Source of the DNA: Verrucomicrobiota bacterium
GTDB lineage: Bacteria > Verrucomicrobiota > Verrucomicrobiia > Chthoniobacterales > JAFAMB01
Assembly: GCA_019236035.1 (NCBI GenBank)
Contig: JAFAJU010000610.1
Span: forward strand, 1-7,261
Direction: 5' to 3'
Length of the DNA: 7,261 nucleotides
Shown here piece by piece: positions 1 to 6,186 of this stretch (position 1 is the stretch's first letter; every line of letters begins with the position of its first letter). A program made the translations under genes and the position numbers. The notes under the pieces were generated by a model that did not search any database, was not told the origin of the DNA, and saw only the letters and a program-made list of their open reading frames with translations.

Positions 1-558
1 CTAGTGGGAAAGCCTATCGCCTGCTGGACAGGCTCCTAGATAATATTTTGCAACGGCTGCATACTTCTCGGCGAGATCTTCGATCCCCTGCTGTTCGCCC
101 AGGGTCAACGGTCGCACAACCTTACCAGGCGAGCCCAGGACTAACGATCCGGGCGGGATCCGGGTTTCTTTGGTGATCAACGCGTTTGCTCCAATAATCG
201 AGCCGTGGCCCACTTCGGCCCCGTCCATCACAATCGCGCTCATGCCGATCAGGACGCGATCTCCGATCATACAGGCGTGAAGAATTGCCCGGTGTCCGCA
301 ACAGACCTGGTCACCCACCGTCAGCCCGTATCGGTCTGCAACGTGCAGAATCGAGCCGTCCTGAATGTTCGTTTTTTCTCCAATCCGAATTTCATTGATG
401 TCGGCGCGGATCACGCTCTGAAACCAGACGCTGGATCCCGTGCGGATTGAGACTTTGCCGAGAATGGTGGCATTCGGCGCGACATAAACGCCGTCGGAAA
501 TGCTCGGTTTTGCTGCGAGAAAGCGACCTAAGCGTTCGAGAACGGGATCAAATTCCAT
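1..558 (-). CDS. gamma-class carbonic anhydrase family protein (left-handed beta-helix hexapeptide repeat)
   Basis: This 185-residue protein resembles the YrdA/PaaY/CaiE group of gamma carbonic anhydrase-like proteins: cytoplasmic trimers with a left-handed beta helix and a metal bound between subunits. The hexapeptide-repeat core runs from about residue 22 to 145 (APNATILGKVSI, IGDRVLIGMSAIV, IGANALI). The three expected metal-ligand histidines are present at H72 (ILHV), H89 (CGH) and H94 (ILHA). The conserved R51 and D53 (VIRADIN) and Q66-D67 (NIQDGS) that surround the site are also there. A C-terminal helix follows the LGSPGKVVRPL turn. Length is normal for the family and the gene is complete, its stop lying on the first three bases of the window. 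The ATG at 556-558 has no SD; its leader is AT-rich. It is divergent from the HU gene. Real CO2 hydration is not certain, because many relatives have weak or no activity and some may act on CoA thioesters. Confidence 0.93.
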   Translation of the reverse strand: MEFDPVLERLGRFLAAKPSISDGVYVAPNATILGKVSIRTGSSVWFQSVIRADINEIRIGEKTNIQDGSILHVADRYGLTVGDQVCCGHRAILHACMIGDRVLIGMSAIVMDGAEVGHGSIIGANALITKETRIPPGSLVLGSPGKVVRPLTLGEQQGIEDLAEKYAAVAKYYLGACPAGDRLSH

Positions 559-575
559 AAAATAAGATTAATGAA

Positions 576-581
576 TTGACA
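576..581 (+). promoter_or_regulatory. possible -35 box in the divergent gap before the HU gene
   Basis: A perfect TTGACA lies in the 131-bp gap between the divergent carbonic anhydrase and HU genes, pointing toward HU. No convincing TATAAT-like -10 follows at 16-18 bp; the sequence there is GAAAAC-like. This is a candidate only. If it is real, the HU message would have a leader of about 80 nt. Confidence 0.25.
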
Positions 582-634
582 AAAGTAGCGAATGTTGTGA
601 AAACGACAAAACTAGGAGCGTTCGTCCGCAGATC

Positions 635-659
635 GGCTTGGATGCTACGTTCCCAAGCC
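635..659 (+). other. short hairpin in the HU upstream region
   Basis: GGCTTGG at 635-641 is the exact reverse complement of CCAAGCC at 653-659, giving a 7-bp stem with an 11-nt loop about 30 nt before the HU start codon. No U-tract follows, so it does not look like a terminator. It could fold in the 5' leader of the HU message. A chance match of this size is quite possible. Confidence 0.25.
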
Positions 660-689
660 TAACATCCCACGGCAAACGCATCGTTTATC

Positions 690-965
690 ATGAACAAAGT
701 AGAGTTAGTCGAAGCAGTCCAAAAACAGCTCGGAAGCGAGACGAGTAAGGCGGAAGCGGAAAGGGCGGTCACGGCAGTGATTAATGCTGTCAAGGTCGGC
801 GTCAAGAAGGATAAGATGGTACAACTAGTTGGGTTTGGTACTTTCAAAGTGGTCGAAAGAAAGGCCCGGAAAGGTGTTAATCCCAAGACGCTCCAACAAA
901 TCCGCATTCCGAAATCAAAGACCGTCAAGTTCGTCCCGGGCAAGGACTTCAAGAGCAAAGTCTAG
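690..965 (+). CDS. hup: HU family DNA-binding protein
   Basis: The 91-residue product is a full-length HU/IHF-type nucleoid protein that binds and bends DNA as a dimer. The N-terminal helix-turn-helix dimerisation region (residues 1-45, MNKVELVEAV and AERAVTAVINAV) leads into the beta-sheet core with the signature VQLVGFGTFKV at 44-54. The DNA-clasping arm follows at about 55-76, with GVNPKTLQQI carrying the conserved Pro that inserts between base pairs. The usual arm sequence is GRNPKTGE; here it is GVNPKTLQ, a variant I associate with Verrucomicrobia-like HU proteins. The C-terminal VKFVPGKDFK motif is normal. The ATG at 690 has no SD within reach, but it gives exactly the family's N-terminus. 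The gene is monocistronic, closed by a strong hairpin at 1010-1049. Whether it acts more like HU or IHF cannot be told from the sequence. Confidence 0.96.
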   Translation: MNKVELVEAVQKQLGSETSKAEAERAVTAVINAVKVGVKKDKMVQLVGFGTFKVVERKARKGVNPKTLQQIRIPKSKTVKFVPGKDFKSKV

Positions 966-1009
966 GTTTTAGCAGGTACTGAGGGCAAGACGTTTCCCCC
1001 CCCGCGACC

Positions 1010-1049
1010 GAGAAAACCCGTTTGGCCTTGCCGCCGAACGGGTTTTCTC
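1010..1049 (+). terminator. strong hairpin terminator after the HU gene
   Basis: GAGAAAACCCGTT at 1010-1022 is the exact reverse complement of AACGGGTTTTCTC at 1037-1049. Pairing continues inward (T-G, G-C, G-C, C-G) to a 17-bp stem with a 6-nt loop at 1027-1032. The T-run is inside the right arm (GGGTTTTC), with A-residues in the left arm, so it could work in both orientations. It lies 44 bp past the HU stop and separates HU from the yceI-nnr pair. A run of eight C at 996-1003 precedes it. Confidence 0.85.
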
Positions 1050-1117
1050 ACTGTCGCTGCGAATACGCTTATCACCGTTGACTCAGCAATGCGATATTTT
1101 AACTTGGGGGCATCCTT

Positions 1118-1699
1118 ATGAAGAAAGTAACCATCCTGGCACTATTGTCGGCTCTGCTCATTGCTCATTCGGCCTTCGCGGCTGATACCTACGTGTTCGA
1201 TAAGCTTCATTCGACGGTTGGCTTTCAGATCCGTCACTTGTTTTCTAAGGTCCCCGGCAAATTCGGCGATTTCTCTGGTCAGATACAGCTGGACGAAGCC
1301 AACCCCGAACAGTCGTCCGTTGAGGTAACCATCAAGACCGCCAGCATCGACACGGGCGTGAAAATGCGCGACGACGATCTGAGATCTCCGAATTTTTTTG
1401 ATGCGAAAAAGTTCCCGGAGATCACTTTCAAAAGCAGCGCAGTCAAGAAGACCGGGGATAATACCGCTGATGTAACCGGTAATCTGACCATGCACGGCGT
1501 CACTAAGGAAGTCGTTCTAAAGGTCGAGCTACTCGGTAAGGGTGCCGGTCCAAAAAACTCTACTGTCAGCGGCTGGGACGCTTCGACCGCTCTCAAGCGC
1601 AGTGATTTCGGCCTGAACTGGAACCAGGTCATTGAGGGGACGCAGATGGTCGGGGACGACGTGCAGATCGAATTGCACATTGAGGCAGACAAAAAGTAG
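1118..1699 (+). CDS. yceI: YceI family periplasmic lipid-binding protein
   Basis: This is a 193-residue exported protein of the YceI family, lipocalin-like beta barrels that bind isoprenoids or other long amphiphilic molecules. Residues 1-21 form a typical Sec signal peptide: the KK start, a hydrophobic stretch ILALLSALLIA, and an SAFA|ADTY signal peptidase I site, so the mature protein should be periplasmic. The mature part begins with the family's YVFDKLHSTVGFQIRHL. It continues with GKFGDFSG, the MRDDDLRSPNFFDAKKFPEITFKS block, then LTMHGVTKEV near 123-132 and RSDFGLNW near 161-168. All are hallmarks of the family, and the length is normal. The ATG at 1118 has a G-rich stretch (GGGGG) 7 nt upstream as a weak SD. 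The nnr gene starts 15 bp after the stop, so the two are probably co-transcribed, although no functional link is known. The ligand cannot be predicted. Confidence 0.95.
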   Translation: MKKVTILALLSALLIAHSAFAADTYVFDKLHSTVGFQIRHLFSKVPGKFGDFSGQIQLDEANPEQSSVEVTIKTASIDTGVKMRDDDLRSPNFFDAKKFPEITFKSSAVKKTGDNTADVTGNLTMHGVTKEVVLKVELLGKGAGPKNSTVSGWDASTALKRSDFGLNWNQVIEGTQMVGDDVQIELHIEADKK

Positions 1700-1714
1700 G
1701 CGCCGCTGGACACT

Positions 1715-3190
1715 ATGGCCGCCGTTATCCTCACTGCCAACGAGATGAGGCAAGTCGAGTTGGCAGCCTTTGATAAAGGGATCGATGCCGAAAAGTTGAT
1801 GGATCAGGCGGGCGAGGGCATCGCCAACGCTATCCTCGAACGGGAGTCTAAACCCGGCTTCTGCGTCGCCTATCTTGGGAAGGGGAACAACGCCGGCGAC
1901 GCCATCGTTGCCGGATCGCTCCTCGCGAAAGCTGGTTGGGAGATTTGGACCCGTCAATTAGTGCTCGCGAACGATCTTCAGCCGCTGCCTAAAAAGAAGC
2001 TGCAACTATTAGGTTCGCAACATGTCTCAGACCCGCTTTCCGGTCTGCCAAAAGGCAAACCCGTGGTCATCCTGGACGGTTTGCTGGGCATCGGTTCCCG
2101 GCCGGAACTCAATGCGGCTTTAAAAGCCTTGACGCGGGAAATCAATGCGCTGCGCCAATGTTCAAGTGCGACTGTTTACGCCATTGATCTTCCAACCGGT
2201 CTCGGCGAGGAGGGCATTGATCCGGATGCGGTCGTCGCGGACGTCACGCTTACCATTGGCTTTCCGAAAACAGCACTTTTTCGGGACGATGCTACAAATT
2301 GCGTCGGTCGCATTCTCGTAGTCGACCTCCCGGAACTGACAGTCCGCGGACCCACCGAACCAGGGCGCGCGATCCTCTCAGGACCGGACAACCTTCAGCA
2401 ATTGGTGCCGCGCCGGTCATTTGACTCTCACAAGGGAGACTACGGCCGTGTGGGGTTGGTAGCGGGCTCGCGCGGTTTCATTGGCGCGTCCGTTCTCTGT
2501 TCTGAGGCTGCCGTCCGAGCCGGCGCCGGCCTCATCTCGTTGTACGTTCCAGAGGAGATTTACAGCCTGGTCGTGGCCACGGTAACCCCGGAAATCATGG
2601 TTAAACCGACTAGGGATTTCCGGACTGTGCTGGAGGATCGGCTGGATGCCCTCGGGATCGGCCCGGGTCTTGGTTCAGCCAGACGCCAGGAGATTCTCGA
2701 TGCGGTCACTCAATTCACCGGACCGATGGTTGTGGATGCAGACGCCTTGAACGCTTTGTCGACCACTGTTGCGCAATTGAAGAACTGCGCGGGTCCTCGG
2801 CTTCTGACCCCGCATCCGGGCGAAATGTCGCGTTTGTGGTCTACGTCAGGTAAGACTCGGCTCGAGATCGTGACAGAATTCACTGCAGAGTATCCAGCTG
2901 CGCTTTTGCTGAAAGGGTCGCGGACCTTGGTTGGTCAGGCCGGGAAATCGGCTGCATACAACTCCACCGGATCACCCGGCTTGGCTACTGGCGGGTCAGG
3001 CGATGTGCTGACCGGGGTATGTACTGCTCTCTTAGCCAGAAGCATCTCTGCCTACGATGCAGGACGTCTGGGTGCATGGCTTTGCGGAAGAGCCGCAGAA
3101 CTTGCCGCAAATCATTTTTCCGAAGAATCAATGTTACCTTCGGATCTCTTCGCGTATCTCGGATCGGCCTTCCGCGAGCTGCGCTCTTAG
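1715..3190 (+). CDS. nnr: bifunctional NAD(P)H-hydrate repair enzyme (epimerase and ADP-dependent dehydratase)
   Basis: This 491-residue cytoplasmic protein repairs hydrated NADH and NADPH. The N-terminal YjeF_N domain (about 1-215) interconverts the R and S hydrates; the C-terminal ribokinase-like domain (about 225-491) dehydrates the S form using ADP. In the first domain I see GKGNNAGDA (55-63), DGLLGIG (121-127) and AIDLPTGL (156-163, with D158). In the second I see HKGDYGRVG (239-247), GIGPGLG (314-320), VDADALNAL (340-348), LTPHPGE (364-370), LLLKGSRTLVG (397-407) and GGSGDVLTG (426-434), whose D430 is the expected catalytic Asp. Length fits the fused enzyme. The usual GNNGGDG of the epimerase is GNNAGDA here, a mild change. 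The start follows yceI by 15 bp without a clear SD, so translation may depend on coupling. The stop codon TAG is the first three bases of a long palindrome shared with the convergent sigma factor gene. Confidence 0.96.
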   Translation: MAAVILTANEMRQVELAAFDKGIDAEKLMDQAGEGIANAILERESKPGFCVAYLGKGNNAGDAIVAGSLLAKAGWEIWTRQLVLANDLQPLPKKKLQLLGSQHVSDPLSGLPKGKPVVILDGLLGIGSRPELNAALKALTREINALRQCSSATVYAIDLPTGLGEEGIDPDAVVADVTLTIGFPKTALFRDDATNCVGRILVVDLPELTVRGPTEPGRAILSGPDNLQQLVPRRSFDSHKGDYGRVGLVAGSRGFIGASVLCSEAAVRAGAGLISLYVPEEIYSLVVATVTPEIMVKPTRDFRTVLEDRLDALGIGPGLGSARRQEILDAVTQFTGPMVVDADALNALSTTVAQLKNCAGPRLLTPHPGEMSRLWSTSGKTRLEIVTEFTAEYPAALLLKGSRTLVGQAGKSAAYNSTGSPGLATGGSGDVLTGVCTALLARSISAYDAGRLGAWLCGRAAELAANHFSEESMLPSDLFAYLGSAFRELRS

Positions 3191-3237
3191 CCTGCATCGC
3201 TCACAAATCTTGAAAGATTTGTGAGCGATGCAGGCTA
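3188..3237. repeat. 50-bp near-perfect palindrome filling the gap between convergent genes
   Basis: Bases 3188-3211 are the exact reverse complement of 3214-3237, with only the two central bases (GA, 3212-3213) unpaired. This gives 24 bp of perfect dyad symmetry; in RNA the tip would be a TGAA-type loop. The outermost three bases on each side are the TAG stop codons of nnr (3188-3190) and of the sigma factor gene (3235-3237, minus strand). The element therefore fills the whole 44-bp gap plus both stops. No U-tract follows on either strand, so it is not a classical intrinsic terminator. It could still stop convergent transcription, protect 3' ends, be an RNase III target, or be a copy of a dispersed REP-like palindrome. 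I see no second copy in the window. Confidence 0.9.
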
Positions 3238-3828
3238 CCCCAAATATTTCGCCAGACGCTGTCTTAACTCTGCTCTCGCTCTGAAAAGTATACTCTTGAC
3301 GGCCGGGACCGTCGTCCCCATGACCTTCGCAATTTCTTCGTACGGCATTTCCTCATACCGTCGCAGAATGATGGCCATGCGCTGCGATTCCGGTAGCCGA
3401 TTGATTGCGTCCTGAATTGCGACCTGCAGTTCTTCATCCAGCAGAACCTGATCAGGCTCCTTCTCCGCGCGTTCCTTGGGTTCAGGGACTTCTTCGGCCT
3501 GATCCACGAAATGACGCTTTCGTCTGAGCTCGTTAAAGACCAGATTTCGGGTGATTCGAAACAGCCAGGTAGTAAATTTTGCTGTTGGTTTGTAACGCGG
3601 AGCCGATTTCCAAATGCGGATAAAGACCTGCTGAGCCAAGTCCTCTGATTCCGCGTCCGAGCCCAGCATCTTGCTGATTGTTCCAATCACTCTAGCCTGA
3701 TGCGTTTCGACGAGGAGCCGGAAGGCGTCCATGTCTCCTTCCCGGATGCGAGCCATCCACCCGATTTCAGGTTCAAAAGATTCCGTTGATGATATGGAAG
3801 GGTTAAGCACTCGCAGGGCCGGCCTCAT
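3235..3828 (-). CDS. ECF-type RNA polymerase sigma factor
   Basis: The product is a two-domain sigma-70 family factor of the extracytoplasmic function (ECF) type, which directs RNA polymerase to a dedicated set of promoters. Counting from the chosen ATG, region 2 covers about residues 34-102, with EDLAQQVFIRIWK and FTTWLFRITRNLVFNELRR (core binding and -10 recognition). An acidic linker follows (about 108-132), then region 4 at about 134-190, with LPESQRMAIILRRYEEMPYEEIA and the helix-turn-helix VPAVKSILFRARAELRQRL for -35 recognition. An in-frame GTG at 3844-3846 would add six residues. I prefer the ATG at 3826-3828 because TTGAGG sits 5 nt before it; the GTG has no SD. This gives 197 residues. 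No anti-sigma gene follows, since nnr converges directly. It is divergent from mqnE. The signal it answers to is unknown. Confidence 0.94.
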   Translation of the reverse strand: MRPALRVLNPSISSTESFEPEIGWMARIREGDMDAFRLLVETHQARVIGTISKMLGSDAESEDLAQQVFIRIWKSAPRYKPTAKFTTWLFRITRNLVFNELRRKRHFVDQAEEVPEPKERAEKEPDQVLLDEELQVAIQDAINRLPESQRMAIILRRYEEMPYEEIAKVMGTTVPAVKSILFRARAELRQRLAKYLG

Positions 3829-3883
3829 CGTATCCTCAAGTAACACGTCGCAACTATAAAGGTTGCTCGGTAAATGAGGAAAG
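3829..3883. promoter_or_regulatory. short divergent upstream region between the sigma factor gene and mqnE
   Basis: Only 55 bp separate the preferred sigma start codon from the first mqnE start, so both promoters and leaders must overlap each other or extend into coding DNA. It contains TATAAA at 3855-3860, a possible -10 toward mqnE, without a good -35 at the right spacing. SD-like GAGG serves the sigma gene (3834-3837, minus strand) and mqnE (3876-3879, plus strand). Confidence 0.35.
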
Positions 3884-5077
3884 TTGCCCGAGCTTGATGC
3901 GAGAATCGTCCTGTGTCAGGTTTTATTTGTGAAAAATTTCACAAGCAGCCGCCTCGTTCCTCAAGGACTCCGCTCAATCTATGACAAGGTCGTCGCAGCA
4001 GAACGAATAAATGACAGCGAAGCGGTTTGCCTCTACCGGTCCACTGACATCAATGCACTGGGCTTAATCGCCAACGTAGTGCGCGAACGCAAAAATGGGA
4101 ATCGCGCCACTTACATTCTTAATCGGTACATCAATTACTCGAACATCTGCATTCTTTCTTGCCAGTTTTGCGCCTTCGGCGCTCGGAAGCGTGATCCCCA
4201 CGCATTCGAAATGGCCATCCCCGAAATCGTCGACGCAACCCGTCGTTCGCTCGAACTCGGAATCACCGAAGTTCATATGGTCGGCGGTCTTCACCCGACG
4301 CTGCCGGGTGAATGGTATCTGGAGCTCCTCAGAAATCTTCGGTCGCTTGATCCTGCTCTGCACATAAAGGCATTTACCGCCATCGAGATCCGCCACCTGG
4401 CTGAACGTATCTTCCGGATTCCCATCGTAGATACTCTGCAATTGTTGCGCGACGTCGGCTTAAACTCCCTCACTGGTGGCGGAGCGGAGATTTTCGACCC
4501 GATTGTGCGCGATAAAGTCTGCCGCGGAAAAGAGACTGCGGAAGAATGGAAGGATGTGCATCGAGTCTGGCATCGCATGGGAGGTCGCAGTACCTGCACG
4601 ATGTTATTCGGGCATATCGAGACGATCGAACACCGGGTTGATCATTTGCGGCAACTTCGGGAGCTCCAGGATGAGACCGGCGGATTTACAGGGTTTGTGC
4701 CTTTTGCTTTCGTGCCGGAAACGACCGAATTGCGGCACATCAGACCCGCCTCAGGCCTGGATCAGCTCCGCAACCTAGCGGTCAGCCGGGTTTACCTCGA
4801 CAACTTCGATCACATTACCGGCTACTGGATTGCGATGACTCTACCGCTGGCGCAGGTCTCACTGAATTACGGCGTTGATGACCTGCATGGGACGCTCATG
4901 GAGGAGAAAATCTTCCATATGGCCGGTTCCAAAACGCCCCAGGAGCAGACCAAGGCGACTCTGGAACGAACAATCCGGGAAGCCGGCCGCGAACCAATGC
5001 AAAGGGACAGTTATTACCGTCCAATCCATGCAAACGGGATTGTAGGGCGAGGCGCCGCCCCATTAGCGCTAGCCTAA
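3884..5077 (+). CDS. mqnE: aminofutalosine synthase, radical SAM enzyme of menaquinone biosynthesis
   Basis: MqnE joins 3-[(1-carboxyvinyl)oxy]benzoate to S-adenosylmethionine, forming 6-amino-6-deoxyfutalosine in the futalosine route to menaquinone. The radical SAM CX3CX2C cluster motif is at C89, C93 and C96 (NICILSCQFCAFG). It is followed by MVGGLHPTLPGEWYLELLR, HIKAFTAIEI, LTGGGAEIFDPIVRDKVC, MLFGHIET and LRELQDETGGFTGFVPFAF. Near the C-terminus come LAQVSLNYGVDDLHGT and EEKIFHMAG. The GGGAEIF and LQDETGGF blocks match MqnE and fit it better than the related MqnC. The 397-residue call uses a TTG start with GAGG only 4 nt away. A GTG at 3929-3931 with CAGG 8 nt upstream gives 382 residues and may be the true start. 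No other mqn gene is nearby. It implies that the organism makes menaquinone for respiration without the Men pathway. Confidence 0.95.
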   Translation: MPELDARIVLCQVLFVKNFTSSRLVPQGLRSIYDKVVAAERINDSEAVCLYRSTDINALGLIANVVRERKNGNRATYILNRYINYSNICILSCQFCAFGARKRDPHAFEMAIPEIVDATRRSLELGITEVHMVGGLHPTLPGEWYLELLRNLRSLDPALHIKAFTAIEIRHLAERIFRIPIVDTLQLLRDVGLNSLTGGGAEIFDPIVRDKVCRGKETAEEWKDVHRVWHRMGGRSTCTMLFGHIETIEHRVDHLRQLRELQDETGGFTGFVPFAFVPETTELRHIRPASGLDQLRNLAVSRVYLDNFDHITGYWIAMTLPLAQVSLNYGVDDLHGTLMEEKIFHMAGSKTPQEQTKATLERTIREAGREPMQRDSYYRPIHANGIVGRGAAPLALA

Positions 5078-5114
5078 TCGCGGTTTTTCTTGTTTGTCCT
5101 GGAGGGACGGTTTG

Positions 5115-5234
5115 ATGATGTATTCGCGCGGTGAAGAACATGCCGCTCGCCTGGGAACGCAGAATCTGCCGGCGTCCTATTCGACCCGGCAAAATTTGCC
5201 GTCTTACCCATCTGGGGCCCGCCAGCTCGGGTAA
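5115..5234 (+). CDS. possible small protein of 39 residues upstream of fliA (unrecognised)
   Basis: A short open frame starts at two tandem ATG codons (5115 and 5118) and ends at TAA 5232-5234. GGAGGGA at 5101-5107 is one of the best SD sequences in the window, 9 nt before the first ATG from its GGAGG core. The product begins MMYSRGEEHAARLGTQ and is polar, with a Q-N-L-P motif repeated (QNLPASYS and QNLPSYPS), rich in Ser, Pro, Tyr and Arg; no membrane segment or cysteine is present. I do not recognise it. It does not resemble FlgM. It lies 37 bp after mqnE and about 140 bp before fliA. It may be a real small protein, a regulatory leader peptide, or a chance frame; conservation of the frame would decide. 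Confidence 0.35.
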   Translation: MMYSRGEEHAARLGTQNLPASYSTRQNLPSYPSGARQLG

Positions 5235-5374
5235 AAATGCCGGGAGAAACCCCGAGATTCTGATCGGTCAAAAAAAAGTTAAAATTATAAGCTCCTTATT
5301 ACAAGCCAGTTACAAATATCAAAAATCTTTCTGGCCTTCTTGGTATCAGAGTTGCTTAGCGATGGGTCAAACCT
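5235..5374 (+). other. AT-rich non-coding leader region before fliA
   Basis: No convincing gene is seen here. A weak 6-bp hairpin (CTCGGG at 5226-5231 with CCCGAG at 5251-5256) overlaps the end of the small ORF. An A8 run at 5270-5277 and a markedly AT-rich stretch to about 5328 follow, including TTATAA at 5285-5290 and TTACAA twice (5299-5304, 5310-5315). This composition is typical of a promoter and upstream activator region, and it ends at the sigma-54-like element at 5341-5356. Confidence 0.45.
5341..5356 (+). promoter_or_regulatory. candidate sigma-54 (-24/-12) promoter before fliA
   Basis: TGGTATCAGAGTTGCT matches the -24/-12 layout TGGCACG-N4-TTGCW. The GG at 5342-5343 and the GC at 5354-5355 are separated by exactly 10 nt as required, and the TTGCT half is perfect. 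The -24 flank differs at three positions (T, T and C for C, C and G). Transcription would start near 5367, about 20 nt before the ATG at 5387. This is plausible for a flagellar regulator, but a chance match is possible and no enhancer-binding site is identified. Confidence 0.3.
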
Positions 5375-6169
5375 GTGCGCAAGCAAATGACAGCAGCTCC
5401 TATCCTTAACGAAATATCCGACCTTCCGAACGCTCCCGTCCTGGATACCGATGCAAACAGCGAGGGCTTGTTTCAGCGTTTGATCGAGAATCACCTCCCA
5501 CTTGTTCGCTCGATTGTCGAACGGATGCGGCGAAAACTGCCAAACAAGATCGAAACGGATGAACTCTATAGCATTGGAGTGACTGGTCTGGTCGCAGCCG
5601 CTCGCAATTATCGTCCCTCGCAGGAAAGTAGTTTTGCCAGCTATGCCACTACCCGGATCCGAGGAGCAATACTGGACGAACTTCGCCGGATGGATTGGAT
5701 GAGCCGGGCCACGCGGTCAAAAGCCAAGCGCCTGGGATCTGCAATTTCCAAGTTGGAACAAGAACATGGCGGAAGTATCAGCCAGGATTCGCTCTGTGCC
5801 GAAATGCACATGACCGAAGGCGAGCTAGCCGACTTGATGGAAGAAGTCCGGCCAGTCAAATTCGTATCCCTTGACGGTGTCGACGAACAGTCAGAGACGG
5901 AAGACCAATCCCTGCATGAAATTATCCCCGACGATTCTTGTATCGCGCCTCTCGACGTATTAGAACGCAAAGAAGTGCTATCCTTGCTGGCGCAGCGTAT
6001 GGAACAACTACCTGCAGTGCCCAAGAAGGTGTTAGCGATGTACTATTACGAAAACATGCGCCTCTCTGAAATTGCGGCTTGCTTCGGACTAACTGAGTCT
6101 CGCATTTGTCAGATTCATACGCAAACAGTCGGCTTACTCCGTAACTACCTGGTCAACCTCTTGGCTTGA
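5375..6169 (+). CDS. fliA: flagellar sigma factor FliA (sigma-28)
   Basis: This 264-residue sigma-70 family factor has the FliA/WhiG layout without region 1.1 and is expected to transcribe late flagellar genes such as flagellin. Region 2 (about 36-107) contains ENHLPLVRSIVERM, TDELYSIGVTGLVAAARNY and the FliA-typical FASYATTRIRGAILDELRRMDW. It is followed by SRATRSKAKRL and region 3 (about 118-160). A linker, acidic from about 170 to 187, follows; then region 4 (about 207-256), with LPAVPKKVLAMYYYENMRLSEIA and the helix-turn-helix LTESRICQIHTQTV. Region 4 distinguishes it from general stress sigma-B-like factors only moderately, but the flagellar neighbours support FliA. The GTG at 5375 can start the frame; the ATG at 5387 (MTAAPIL) is equally possible and gives 260 residues. 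Neither has a clear SD. The FlgN-like gene follows by 17 bp. No anti-sigma factor FlgM is visible. Confidence 0.92.
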   Translation: MRKQMTAAPILNEISDLPNAPVLDTDANSEGLFQRLIENHLPLVRSIVERMRRKLPNKIETDELYSIGVTGLVAAARNYRPSQESSFASYATTRIRGAILDELRRMDWMSRATRSKAKRLGSAISKLEQEHGGSISQDSLCAEMHMTEGELADLMEEVRPVKFVSLDGVDEQSETEDQSLHEIIPDDSCIAPLDVLERKEVLSLLAQRMEQLPAVPKKVLAMYYYENMRLSEIAACFGLTESRICQIHTQTVGLLRNYLVNLLA

Positions 6170-6186
6170 ACTTTAAAATCTAACAA

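Noticed and set aside
644..662. A six-codon leader peptide (ATG to TAA) before HU
   Set aside because: The frame is tiny, has no adjacent SD, and lies within a short hairpin; chance explains it.
1078..1106. TTGACT before yceI as a -35 box
   Set aside because: The hexamer at 17 bp spacing (AACTTG) is not a -10, and the nearer TATTTT is at only 11 bp; no convincing promoter could be built.
1529..1957. A 142-codon minus-strand frame across the yceI-nnr junction
   Set aside because: It is a shadow of two clearly conserved plus-strand genes and shows no family features of its own.
5062..5088. Hairpin ATTAG/CTAAT with a following T5 run as terminator of mqnE
   Set aside because: The stem is only 5 bp and AT-rich, and it overlaps the stop codon, so it is too weak to call.
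5131..5409. A 92-codon plus-strand frame overlapping the small ORF and the fliA start
   Set aside because: It runs through the AT-rich promoter-like region, has no SD and no recognisable composition, and overlaps fliA; the frame at 5115-5234 is the better candidate.
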